Assembly: GCA_029862045.1 (NCBI GenBank)
Contig: JAOTYE010000017.1
Span: 1-64,000 of the forward strand
Direction: 5' to 3'
DNA length: 64,000 nucleotides
DNA from: Gammaproteobacteria bacterium
GTDB taxonomy: Bacteria; Pseudomonadota; Gammaproteobacteria; Steroidobacterales; Woeseiaceae
The position numbers and the translations under genes were made by a program. The notes below the pieces were generated by a model that was not told the DNA's origin, ran no database searches, and worked only from the letters and a program-made list of their open reading frames with translations. This document shows, piece by piece, positions 25,125-33,385 of the stretch (within the stretch, counting starts at the first letter, position 1; the number at the start of each line of letters is the position of its first letter).

Positions 25125-25709
25125 CTAAGCGTTGGGACCGCCGAGTTGCATGAAATACAGCGTAATAAGACTTACCAGCAACAGCCAGTTCACGATGGCC
25201 ACCGCGGCGTGGATTGTTGGGTTTGCTGAAATTCGCAATACTAAGGCGCTTGCGAGGAACGCGGTCAGCAGCGGCAGCGTCGGCGCGAAAAAGCCGTGCA
25301 TAATCGGCGACGAAAATATTGCCCAAAGCCATAGTAGAACCAACACGGCAGAGTAGGTGGTTCGAGACGAGAGAAAGTGTTTCTTCAGGTCGCTACTGTC
25401 GTCGTCGAAAACCGGCAGCAGAATCGCGGTCCCAACGAACAACAAGATAGGGCCGGTTAATAGATACAGAAACGTCAGGAAATTGATCGTCGCCGCACCG
25501 CGAATGCTGTAAAGCGTCCACCAGAACAGGATATGCAGCAGGAACTGATAGCCTGCCGACAGCGTGAATACCCAGTAGTGTGTCACCTGCACTGACTGTC
25601 GACGTCGCAGGTACTCCGCAAAACCGCTCAGCCAGCGTACGATGCCGAGGCCATTTACAACGGCCGCCAACGTTATGACGAAGGCAAATGACTGGTAGTC
25701 GGCGGGCAT
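25125..25709 (-). CDS. Hypothetical integral membrane protein
   Basis: This 194-residue protein has about five or six hydrophobic segments (about 7-27, 45-70, 76-98, 118-135, 137-158, 168-188). A basic cytoplasmic loop RRRQSVQ lies near residue 35. I do not recognise a family. It starts 6 bases after the stop of the barrel gene at 25716-26507, so the two are one transcription unit. A possible next pair (24506, 24061) follows after 94 bases. An ATG at 25709 is the obvious start. Confidence 0.65.
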   Translation of the reverse strand: MPADYQSFAFVITLAAVVNGLGIVRWLSGFAEYLRRRQSVQVTHYWVFTLSAGYQFLLHILFWWTLYSIRGAATINFLTFLYLLTGPILLFVGTAILLPVFDDDSSDLKKHFLSSRTTYSAVLVLLWLWAIFSSPIMHGFFAPTLPLLTAFLASALVLRISANPTIHAAVAIVNWLLLVSLITLYFMQLGGPNA

Positions 25710-25715
25710 CGATTG

Positions 25716-26507
25716 CTAAAAGTCAAATTTGAGGAATACGAGAGCGCCTGAGTACCGCCAGTCGATTGCTCCGTCGAAACTGCTTTTTGTGGCGCCCACA
25801 TCGATAGTCACGGTGTTGAAGCCGATGCCGAGCGACATATTGTTGAACACTCTGTAGTCGAAGCCTGCGTACATGTCGACCAGTGAACCGTCGACGTTTT
25901 CGTACTCAACAAAAAAGAACTCGCCACTGGCTCGAAAGGTCCATCGATCGGAGAGCGCATATTGGCCTCTGAGACCGATCACGGGTAGTGGCGCCGTCAA
26001 TTCGCCGACCTCGGCCTGCCCGAGGTTCTGTTCGGCAAGGCCCGCGCTCGCATCTGCGACGTAAACACCGATAGTCGCACCGAGGTAGCCCGTATCCCGT
26101 TGCAGGAACGAGTAGGTGTACGCCGCTTTGTAGATTGCCAGGTCGACGCTGGACTCGATGACTGTGTCGATGCTGTAAAGCGTGTCACCCCACTGGATAT
26201 CTCTTTCTATCTGCTTGGAACTCTTGCGCGACAAGTCGAACACGCTGAAGTCTGCACGGTGACGCTCACTGAAACGGAAGTAGCCGTCAACCCGGAATAC
26301 CGTATCGGAGGCATTGAGGCCCAAATCCGATTCGAAATCCAAATCGGTGCCGTCACCCAGTGACGAATCGAAGCGCGTATCGGTATCACGATCGGTAATA
26401 AACACGCCGGGGCTCAGGCTGAAGCGATCGCCGTCTAGTGATTGGGCGCTTGCTTGCGGCGCCAGGACACACCCCACCAGCAGAACTAAAGCAACTCTAA
26501 GAATCAT
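25716..26507 (-). CDS. Outer-membrane beta-barrel protein
   Basis: This 263-residue exported protein has a signal peptide (cleavage after ASAQS, near residue 22). About ten to twelve amphipathic strands follow, and the end is SGALVFLKFDF, the aromatic signature recognised by the BAM complex. FSLSPGVFITDRDTDTRFD at the start and LRGQYALSDRWTFRASGEFFF later are typical of small porin-like barrels. No Cys pairs or specific motifs identify the cargo. It is divergent from the BamA-like gene at 26611. Confidence 0.75.
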   Translation of the reverse strand: MILRVALVLLVGCVLAPQASAQSLDGDRFSLSPGVFITDRDTDTRFDSSLGDGTDLDFESDLGLNASDTVFRVDGYFRFSERHRADFSVFDLSRKSSKQIERDIQWGDTLYSIDTVIESSVDLAIYKAAYTYSFLQRDTGYLGATIGVYVADASAGLAEQNLGQAEVGELTAPLPVIGLRGQYALSDRWTFRASGEFFFVEYENVDGSLVDMYAGFDYRVFNNMSLGIGFNTVTIDVGATKSSFDGAIDWRYSGALVFLKFDF

Positions 26508-26610
26508 TTGTTTCGGCTAATCCAAGCATACGGAATAGCACTAGAATCTCACGATCGGAGCGATCTTCCAACACGCGCAATACGGATATTCAGAGTTTGC
26601 GCTTAAGTGT

Positions 26611-27762
26611 ATGCTGCCGAGCATGATAGAGCCTCTGCGCAATCGTCTGCCCACACTTGCCGTTCTGGCAGTGCTACTCGCGCCAGCAGCTTGGGCAGAC
26701 GGCCCTGCAGAGACCGGCGATCCGGGAGAGTCCGTCGCCAATCCCATTCCCGATATACGCGACGACGAACTCAAGCTCAAGCTGCAGAAAAGGAACTGGG
26801 TCATCGTTCCGATCCCGGTGTCCAATCCGACGCTCGATACCGGATTGGTCGTGGGCGGCGCGTACTTCTATCCACAGACAGAAGCTCAAAAAATGGTGCA
26901 ACCGGCATCCGTGACAGGGGCCGGAGGCTTCTACTCGAGCAACAAGAGCAGTGCGTTCGCGATCGCCCACCAGAGCTACTTCAGCGAGGATAAATGGCGC
27001 ATCGGTGGCATCGTCGGACATGCCGACGTCAAACTGGACCTGTCGACGCCAGGCACAGGCGGCGGACCGTCGGTCGACTGGCTCGTCAAAGGCGAATTAT
27101 TCGCGGCAGGAGTGTCCCGAAAAATCGCGGGAAAATGGTACGCGGGTGTTGTTGCCCGTTACGCCGATATGCAGCAGACTTTTGGCATCGCTACGCCCAG
27201 TGACGAGTTCAACATTGATTTAGAAACGGTCGCGGTGGGTCTCGGTATTAACGCGGAGTATGACAACCGGGATAAACCGTTCAATAGCTACACGGGCAGA
27301 AAATTCAAATTCAGTGCTGTGACGAACAGCGAGGGTCTGGGAAGTGACGATACCTATCAGTCCTATAGCGCCAGTTATGCTTCGTATCACTTAATACGAC
27401 CGTCGCTTGTACTGGCCTGGGAACTTCAGGGGTGCAGCAAATCGGATGAAGCGCCCCTTTGGGATGCATGCCGTTTGGACTTGCGCGGTTTCTCGGCGAC
27501 GGATTACCTCGGCAGGTTGTCCGTGTCAGGTCAGGTTGAAGTACGCTGGAAATTCCATCGCAAATGGGGCGCCGTCGCGTTTGCAGGGAGTGGCTACTAC
27601 CGAGATGCTTTTAGCGAAGTCCGCGAACGCGAAGCGATTCCGAGTTATGGTATCGGCCTGAGATTCATGGTACTTGAATCGCAACGTATCAATATGCGAC
27701 TCGACTACGGAAGATCAACCGACAGCGACGCCGTCTATTTATCGGTCGGCGAGGCTTTTTGA
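26611..27762 (+). CDS. BamA/TamA-type surface antigen (D15-like) barrel
   Basis: This 383-residue outer-membrane protein has a signal peptide (cleavage after AAWA, near residue 29). It has no POTRA domains, and residues of about 50-383 form a barrel. NAEYDNRDKPFNSYTGRKFKF, RGFSATDYLGRLSVSGQVEVRWKF and the end RLDYGRSTDSDAVYLSVGEAF match the bacterial surface antigen barrel of the Omp85 superfamily. Full BamA is more than twice as long, so this is a stand-alone barrel. It may be a secretion pore, or an outer-membrane protein of unknown cargo. The first ATG at 26611 has a weak ribosome-binding site; 26623 is an alternative. Confidence 0.8.
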   Translation: MLPSMIEPLRNRLPTLAVLAVLLAPAAWADGPAETGDPGESVANPIPDIRDDELKLKLQKRNWVIVPIPVSNPTLDTGLVVGGAYFYPQTEAQKMVQPASVTGAGGFYSSNKSSAFAIAHQSYFSEDKWRIGGIVGHADVKLDLSTPGTGGGPSVDWLVKGELFAAGVSRKIAGKWYAGVVARYADMQQTFGIATPSDEFNIDLETVAVGLGINAEYDNRDKPFNSYTGRKFKFSAVTNSEGLGSDDTYQSYSASYASYHLIRPSLVLAWELQGCSKSDEAPLWDACRLDLRGFSATDYLGRLSVSGQVEVRWKFHRKWGAVAFAGSGYYRDAFSEVREREAIPSYGIGLRFMVLESQRINMRLDYGRSTDSDAVYLSVGEAF

Positions 27763-27785
27763 ATTTGTGCGAGGAGACCAAAAAA

Positions 27786-28328
27786 ATGAGAACTCTAATT
27801 GCGACCATGTCCATGTGCCTGCTCGGCATGTCTGCGGCGTCCGCACAGGGCGGCAGCACATTGGCGTCGACCATGGACGTGTATGTATTTCCTACAGAAG
27901 GTCAGCAATCGGATCAGCAGTCCAAAGATGAAGCTGCGTGCTATGAGTGGGCAACCTCGAATACGGGCAGCGACCCGTTCGATCTGGCTAAGCAGGAGCA
28001 GGCGGACCAGCAGCAGACGCAGGCTGACATGCAGGCTGCCGAGCAAACAGGCCGTGGAGCAGGCGCGGGTGGCGCCCTTAAAGGCGCAGCGGCAGGCGCG
28101 TTGATCGGCGAGATCGCAAACGACGATGCGAGCGAGGGCGCAGCCTGGGGTGCCGCGGCCGGAGCCATAAGAGGCCGTCGAAAGGGCAGAGAGGCGCAGC
28201 AACAAGCGCAATCGCAGGCGGCCGCGCAATCGGAGCAGCGGCAGGAAGCGACGGCAGAGCAACTCGAAAATTTCAAGAAGGCGTTTTCGGTATGCCTCGA
28301 AGCCAAGGAGTACATGGTCAAGTACTAG
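27786..28328 (+). CDS. Exported glycine-zipper protein
   Basis: This 180-residue protein has a signal peptide (MRTLIATMSMCLLGMSAASAQ). A Gln-rich linker leads to a glycine-zipper segment, RGAGAGGALKGAAAGALIGEIA, then AAWGAAAGAIRGRRKG, then a long helix rich in Gln and Ala. The ATG at 27786 is preceded by GAGGAG. Glycine zippers form membrane-embedded or oligomeric helices in envelope proteins, often stress-related, but this family is not named here. It lies 23 bases after the BamA-like gene and 50 bases before the next gene, so it is part of an envelope gene run. Confidence 0.75.
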   Translation: MRTLIATMSMCLLGMSAASAQGGSTLASTMDVYVFPTEGQQSDQQSKDEAACYEWATSNTGSDPFDLAKQEQADQQQTQADMQAAEQTGRGAGAGGALKGAAAGALIGEIANDDASEGAAWGAAAGAIRGRRKGREAQQQAQSQAAAQSEQRQEATAEQLENFKKAFSVCLEAKEYMVKY

Positions 28329-28378
28329 GCGACCAGTAAACCCCTGGCGCCAAAAAAACGGATAACGGGAGAATACGA

Positions 28379-28786
28379 ATGAACAAGCAGATGATCTTCG
28401 CCGCAGGCATATTGGCATTTGGCGTGGCAGCTGCCGAGAATCTCGAGGGGGTTGACGAAATGATTTGTTCCGTCGCCCAGGCTCAGATATGTCTCGAGAC
28501 CGGCGACTGTTACTCGGTGGTGCCTTGGGAACTGGCCGTTCCGGACTTCGTCGTCATCGACACGAAGAAGAAAACCATCTCCACGACGAAAGCCAGCGAA
28601 TTGAACCGATCAACCTCGTTTAACAATGTCGCCAAAACGGCTGGCCTCATCTACTTACAGGGCGTTGAAGGTGGTCGTGCCTTCAGTTTCGTCATCGATG
28701 AGGCGACCGGGCGAATGACTGTCGCCGTTTCCCGGGATGGCTTTTCAGTGTCAGTGTTCGGTGCATGTACGGATACCGATATTTGA
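28379..28786 (+). CDS. Hypothetical exported protein
   Basis: This 135-residue protein has an N-terminal signal-like stretch (MNKQMIFAAGILAFGVAAAENL). Three closely spaced Cys residues follow in the mature N terminus (ICSVAQAQIC and GDC), with one more near the C terminus, which suits disulfides in the periplasm. The rest is beta-rich. I do not recognise a family. The ATG follows GGGAGAATACGA. It lies between the glycine-zipper gene and the DUF4136 lipoprotein gene. Confidence 0.65.
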   Translation: MNKQMIFAAGILAFGVAAAENLEGVDEMICSVAQAQICLETGDCYSVVPWELAVPDFVVIDTKKKTISTTKASELNRSTSFNNVAKTAGLIYLQGVEGGRAFSFVIDEATGRMTVAVSRDGFSVSVFGACTDTDI

Positions 28787-28826
28787 ATGAGTCGACCGAT
28801 CACTCATTTCCAACAGGACAAAGACA

Positions 28827-29405
28827 ATGACAACACGAATGAATCTTCTGGGCATGGTTTTGGTCTGCGCGGCACTTGCGGCTTGTGCCTCCACGTTCAA
28901 AGCAACGTATGACCACGATGCAGGCCATGATTTCACTAATTATCAAACGTTTGCGTGGATTTCCAAGAATCCAATGCAAGTTGGTGCGACGAATCGGATT
29001 CCGAACCCGATGCTCGAACCACGCATCATGTCAGCGCTGGAAGAAGCACTGGGCGCCAAAGGATACCAGTGGGTTAAGAAAGCGGAAGACGCAGATTTCG
29101 TCATGTCGTTTACGGTTGGTTCAAGGGAAGAAATCAAGATCGATTCTTATCCGAGCACGTACGCAGGTTATGGTGCGGCCTATCCGCGGCGCTGGGGCGG
29201 CGCTTACTACGGTTATGGAACGGAGACGAACGTTCGGCAATACACCAAAGGAATGTTGGCGGTTGACGTATTTGACGTCAAAGAACGGCGCCCCGTGTGG
29301 CACGGCGTGGCCGAGAAAACAATCAACGAAGCCGACAGAGAAGATGCCGAGGGTACGATCAAAGCTGCTGTTGACGCAATACTCGCCGGCTTTCCGCCGT
29401 CGTAG
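28827..29405 (+). CDS. DUF4136-type lipoprotein
   Basis: This 192-residue lipoprotein has lipobox LAAC (Cys 20) and the DUF4136 layout: YDHDAGHDFTNYQTFAW (29-45), then a Pro-rich turn, then IMSALEEALGAKGYQWV and ADFVMSFTVGSREE. A Tyr/Gly-rich segment, then VRQYTKGMLAVDVFDVKERRPVWHGVAEKTI, completes the domain. DUF4136 proteins are common in Gram-negative envelopes, and their function is unknown. It follows the 135-residue gene by 40 bases and precedes the 844-residue gene by 28 bases, so the four genes from 27786 on are probably one unit. Confidence 0.85.
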   Translation: MTTRMNLLGMVLVCAALAACASTFKATYDHDAGHDFTNYQTFAWISKNPMQVGATNRIPNPMLEPRIMSALEEALGAKGYQWVKKAEDADFVMSFTVGSREEIKIDSYPSTYAGYGAAYPRRWGGAYYGYGTETNVRQYTKGMLAVDVFDVKERRPVWHGVAEKTINEADREDAEGTIKAAVDAILAGFPPS

Positions 29406-29433
29406 GTGACCGGGGGTTAAGGAAACCAAGCCA

Positions 29434-31968
29434 ATGAACTTGCTTTCACGCGTTGTCTCGGCCGCGACCGCTTTGGCGTTGGCCGCCGCTGTCTTGCCGA
29501 GCGCTGCGCAGGATGTGGAAAGCGTGGCAGCCGCCGCGCAGCCGGAGCCGATCACGTTTCCTCGCACGCTCACGAGCGATGCTGGCACGGTCGTCATGCA
29601 TACGCCGCAAATTGATTCCTGGAATGACTACGCGAAACTCGAAGGACGCATCGCGGTCGAAGTGACGCCCGCAGGAGAAGACGACGCGGCGTACGGTGTC
29701 GCTGAGTTTACGGCGGACACAGACCCGAACCTCGAACTGCGTGTTGTCGCGATCGAAAACACGGCGATAACGGTCACGAGCTTCCCGGTCCCGGACGACG
29801 CGCGGCGTGAACAACTCGACGCCGTCGTCCGGTCAACCGCGCAGCATCGCACGCACTATGTGCCGCTGGACGTCATCCTGACGTACATCGCACCGAATGC
29901 GTCCATGCCCGAAGAAGAGGGGCTGTCCTTCGAGCCGCCGCCGATATTCTATTCCGGTACGCCCGCGCTCCTGGTCATGACTGACGGCGAGCCGCTATTG
30001 GCGCCGCTGCCGGACACGAAGCTCCAGTACGTCGTGAATACCAACTGGGACCTGTTCCGCTACAAAGACAAGGAATGGTATTTGCGCAACGACGATCGCT
30101 GGCTCAAGAACAAGGAGCTGAGCGGTGAGTGGGACTATGACAGCCGCTTGCCGGGCGATTTCAAAAAGCTTCCGGATGACGGCAACTGGGTCGAGGTCAA
30201 GTCCGCGAATCCACCGGCCAAGGGCGACAGTACCGAACCGACGGTATTCGTCAGCAATCGCCCCGCGGAACTGATCCTGATCGAGGGCCAGCCCGACTAT
30301 CGAACGACCAATAACGCCAGTCTTCAGTACATCTCGAACACCGAAAGCGATGTGTTTCGCTACCAGGCCAAGTTCTACTACCTCGTGTCCGGGCGCTGGT
30401 TCCGTGCTGCTCAACTGCGCGGACCCTGGGAACATGTGCAGGAACTGCCCGAGATTTTTGCCTCCATCGACCCGGATGGCGAAAAAGGCCATGTACTTGC
30501 AGCCGTGGCGAATACTGACGAAGCTCGCATGGCGGTGCTGGAAGCTTCAATACCGCGCAAAGCGACCGTAAGCAGGGACGCGGGTGACAAGGTCAACGTT
30601 TTTTTCCAGGGCGAACCCGTCTTTGAAGAGATTTCGGGTACCAGCGTGCAACGAGCGGTCAACAGCTCGAACGACATTCTCAAGGTCGGCGAGGAATACT
30701 ACCTCTGCGACAATGCGGTGTGGTACGTCGCCATGAGCACGGACGGGCCCTGGCTCGTGGCTGATGCCATACCCGCCGCCATTTACAGCATTCCACCGTC
30801 CTCGCCGTCGTATCACGTAACGCATGTGCATATCTACGAGAGCGACGACGACACAGTCTCGACCGGTTATACGAGCGGCTATTTTGGCGTGACTGTGGCC
30901 TTCGGCGTCGCCATGTACGGCAGCGGCTGGTATTACCCGCCGTACTACGGCCACTACCCGTACTACGGCTACCCGTATTACCCGATCTATTATCCGTACC
31001 CATACAGCTACGGCGCTTCGGCCTGGTACAACCCGAATACCGGCATGTACGGGCGTTCAGCCAGCGTCTACGGGCCGTACGGCGGTTACGGCCGCGCGGC
31101 TTCCTACAACCCGCAAACCGGCACCTACGCCCGTGGCGAGGCCGTTTGGGACAACAACGAAATCGCCGGCAGGGGCGTGGCCTACAACCCGCGTACGGGC
31201 ACCGGCATTGCCACCAACCGCTACGCGAACGACAAAGGTGGCTGGGGCGAGTCGCTGATCACGCACAACGACAAGTGGGTCGCAACTCAGAGCGAATGGG
31301 GCAAGAACTGGAGTACGACCGAATTCGAAACGTCCGAAGGCGGCAGCGGCACGATCGAAAGGCAGCGCGAGGGCGATACGGTGTATGGCTCCGGTGAATT
31401 CGAGCGCGGCGACGAAAGTCTGTCGACGCGTTCGGCCCGCAACGAGCAGGGCGGGATTGTCGTCGGCGAGACGGGTTCCGGCGAGCGCGGCATGATTGGG
31501 CGTACTGACGAAGGTGATCTTTACGCCGGTAAGGACGGCAGCGTGTACCGCCGCGACGAGGACGGCTGGCACGAGAATACGGGCGGCGGCTGGAACCCGG
31601 TCGAAGTACCCGACGAGCGAGCGGCGCAAATGGACCAGGCGCGGGATTCATTTTCCACCAAACGAGACAGCGCCTCACAGTCGCTGTCCGCGGATCGGAC
31701 AACACGCTCACAGGCACAGTCGACGCTGAGTTCGAGTGGATTTGCCGATAGTTACGGATCCGCTCGTTCCGCGGACAGTTGGTCGAATCGAACCTATGAC
31801 AGTACGCGCAATCGCAGTTCATACGATGGCAGCCGCCGCAGCGAACTCGACCGGAGTTACAACGCACGATCGAGCGGCTACGAGCGCTACAACAACCGCA
31901 GCAGTGCCGGTGCGGGCAGCTTCAATCGCTCGGCGGGCAGCCGTCCTGCAGGGCGACGCCGTCGCTAA
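29434..31968 (+). CDS. Large exported repeat protein with Tyr/Pro-rich and Asn/Gly-rich C-terminal region
   Basis: This 844-residue protein has a signal peptide (cleavage near PSAAQD, residue 26) and three repeats of about 95 residues between about 175 and 470. Each has a core of Y/V-NT--DLFRY---YYL--dgRWf---L-GPWe and a lead-in of the PAxLxxxxGxP type. A region of about 490-540 is almost entirely Tyr, Pro, Gly and His. It is followed by YNPNTGMYGRSASVYG-type YNPxTG repeats and a Ser/Arg/Asn-rich tail. Its tandem domains resemble the WG or carbohydrate-binding-like repeats of surface proteins. The function is unknown, but it should face the periplasm or the outside. Confidence 0.7.
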   Translation: MNLLSRVVSAATALALAAAVLPSAAQDVESVAAAAQPEPITFPRTLTSDAGTVVMHTPQIDSWNDYAKLEGRIAVEVTPAGEDDAAYGVAEFTADTDPNLELRVVAIENTAITVTSFPVPDDARREQLDAVVRSTAQHRTHYVPLDVILTYIAPNASMPEEEGLSFEPPPIFYSGTPALLVMTDGEPLLAPLPDTKLQYVVNTNWDLFRYKDKEWYLRNDDRWLKNKELSGEWDYDSRLPGDFKKLPDDGNWVEVKSANPPAKGDSTEPTVFVSNRPAELILIEGQPDYRTTNNASLQYISNTESDVFRYQAKFYYLVSGRWFRAAQLRGPWEHVQELPEIFASIDPDGEKGHVLAAVANTDEARMAVLEASIPRKATVSRDAGDKVNVFFQGEPVFEEISGTSVQRAVNSSNDILKVGEEYYLCDNAVWYVAMSTDGPWLVADAIPAAIYSIPPSSPSYHVTHVHIYESDDDTVSTGYTSGYFGVTVAFGVAMYGSGWYYPPYYGHYPYYGYPYYPIYYPYPYSYGASAWYNPNTGMYGRSASVYGPYGGYGRAASYNPQTGTYARGEAVWDNNEIAGRGVAYNPRTGTGIATNRYANDKGGWGESLITHNDKWVATQSEWGKNWSTTEFETSEGGSGTIERQREGDTVYGSGEFERGDESLSTRSARNEQGGIVVGETGSGERGMIGRTDEGDLYAGKDGSVYRRDEDGWHENTGGGWNPVEVPDERAAQMDQARDSFSTKRDSASQSLSADRTTRSQAQSTLSSSGFADSYGSARSADSWSNRTYDSTRNRSSYDGSRRSELDRSYNARSSGYERYNNRSSAGAGSFNRSAGSRPAGRRRR

Positions 31969-31993
31969 TTGATTGCCCCGCGGACTAGTAGTT

Positions 31994-33289
31994 TCAGCAG
32001 TCTGGAATGGTCACCCGGCTGGTGCCGTCCTGCAGAATGGCTGTCAATAGCGCCGACGTACAGGGATTGTCGACCACGCCGACGTGGCTGTCGGCTATGC
32101 CATATATCGCAGTTGCGTTACCTTGCGCTGATTCTGTCAGCTGACTTTTTACGGTAACAACACCATCGTCACCCTCGCTTTTTCCGTCTGCCTCGTGGCT
32201 GAAAGTGAAAATCAGGTGATGCCTGGGTCCCTGTGACAGGTCCAGCCTATCGATTGTCTGTAGGTACGGGCTGTTGGGCGTCATCGCCCACCAGGCTGGC
32301 GCAACAACAGGCGCCCATCTGGCGCCCGATGCGAGCGATGCATGACCACCGAACGGCGATGCGATGCTGGTGAACAGCCGCATCCGTTGACGTGTTGTCG
32401 CATCCGCCTGATAAATCATGCCTTTGCTGACAAGGCCGCCCATGCTGTGCGCGATGATGTCCAGCTGCGGTATTTGATTGCGACGAACGAGTTCATCGAG
32501 CACTTCGCTAAGAACATAAGAGGTGTGTTCGAGTGGGAATCCACTTGGGTAATGAAACAGCAACAACTGATAGTCGGAAGGAATTGCATTCGCAAGGCTT
32601 TCGAATCTGCGTGGTGTGTCGAGAATTCCATGTACCAGCAGAACTGACTTTTGTGTCGGATCGAATTCCCTCAGCACATAGAGACCGAAGCCAACTTCTT
32701 CTTGAAACGTGATCGGTTCCCACATGCCGCGTTTCATGTTGTCAGCCGAAAACTTTTCATCGTCCCAGGTTACGACGCGCAAGAAATTCTCCGAAGCTCT
32801 GGGCGCTTCGCGCAAGGTCGCGATCGAAAAGTCGAGTTTCTGGTCGAGAACAGTGTTATTGGACAATTCGATCTGCTGGACCTGCATCGCCTCATAATCG
32901 ACACGATCTTGCGAGGGCATGTCGCTGAACCAATTGATGATGGGGTCATTGACGCGAGCTGCGGGCTCACCCGGCTGATAAGCGAAGTCTCCATTCGAAT
33001 CAGCAAACGCCAATACACTGTAGTCTGCTTTTGGTACGAGCATGTACAAGGATTCGCCCGAGCTGACGGTTCGGAAATTGGCGATCGTCATGCTGTCTTG
33101 CTCGCGCCTGAACAGTCCGATCAGCACACCGGAACCATCATCGGTTCCTTTAGCCTGACCTTTGAAGTAGCCATACTCTTCCTCGGCTACGTCAAGGTCG
33201 TCCTTGAGGTCTTTTAAAGCACACGACGAAACAACAAGTCCGAATATCATGAGAATCAATAGGAGGAACAGCTGTCGTATAACAATCAT
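31994..33289 (-). CDS. Lipase/esterase-like alpha/beta-hydrolase lipoprotein
   Basis: This 431-residue lipoprotein (VSSC, Cys 23) has a C-terminal alpha/beta-hydrolase domain (about 215-430). VLLVHGILDTPRRFESL supplies the oxyanion HG motif, and IAHSMGGLVSKG supplies the GxSxG nucleophile Ser. An acidic residue near the end and IADSHVGVVDN with the catalytic His follow. The N-terminal 200 residues are an unknown beta-rich domain with a proline-rich start. The substrate could be a lipid or ester in the envelope. It is convergent with the 844-residue gene (25 bases between stops). Confidence 0.78.
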   Translation of the reverse strand: MIVIRQLFLLLILMIFGLVVSSCALKDLKDDLDVAEEEYGYFKGQAKGTDDGSGVLIGLFRREQDSMTIANFRTVSSGESLYMLVPKADYSVLAFADSNGDFAYQPGEPAARVNDPIINWFSDMPSQDRVDYEAMQVQQIELSNNTVLDQKLDFSIATLREAPRASENFLRVVTWDDEKFSADNMKRGMWEPITFQEEVGFGLYVLREFDPTQKSVLLVHGILDTPRRFESLANAIPSDYQLLLFHYPSGFPLEHTSYVLSEVLDELVRRNQIPQLDIIAHSMGGLVSKGMIYQADATTRQRMRLFTSIASPFGGHASLASGARWAPVVAPAWWAMTPNSPYLQTIDRLDLSQGPRHHLIFTFSHEADGKSEGDDGVVTVKSQLTESAQGNATAIYGIADSHVGVVDNPCTSALLTAILQDGTSRVTIPDC

Positions 33290-33385
33290 TTACAACTTCC
33301 GAATACGAGTGATGCAAGGCCGACATTATGTGTGTTACAGCAAAGTAGTGCCAATGCAAATTCCCTGGCGTAAAGTAGCTATACG

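Noticed and set aside
33338-33355. Sigma-54-like sequence TTGGCACTACTTTGC on the minus strand upstream of the lipase gene
   Set aside because: The GG and GC are separated by nine rather than ten bases, and no sigma-54 activator is near, so it is unlikely to work.
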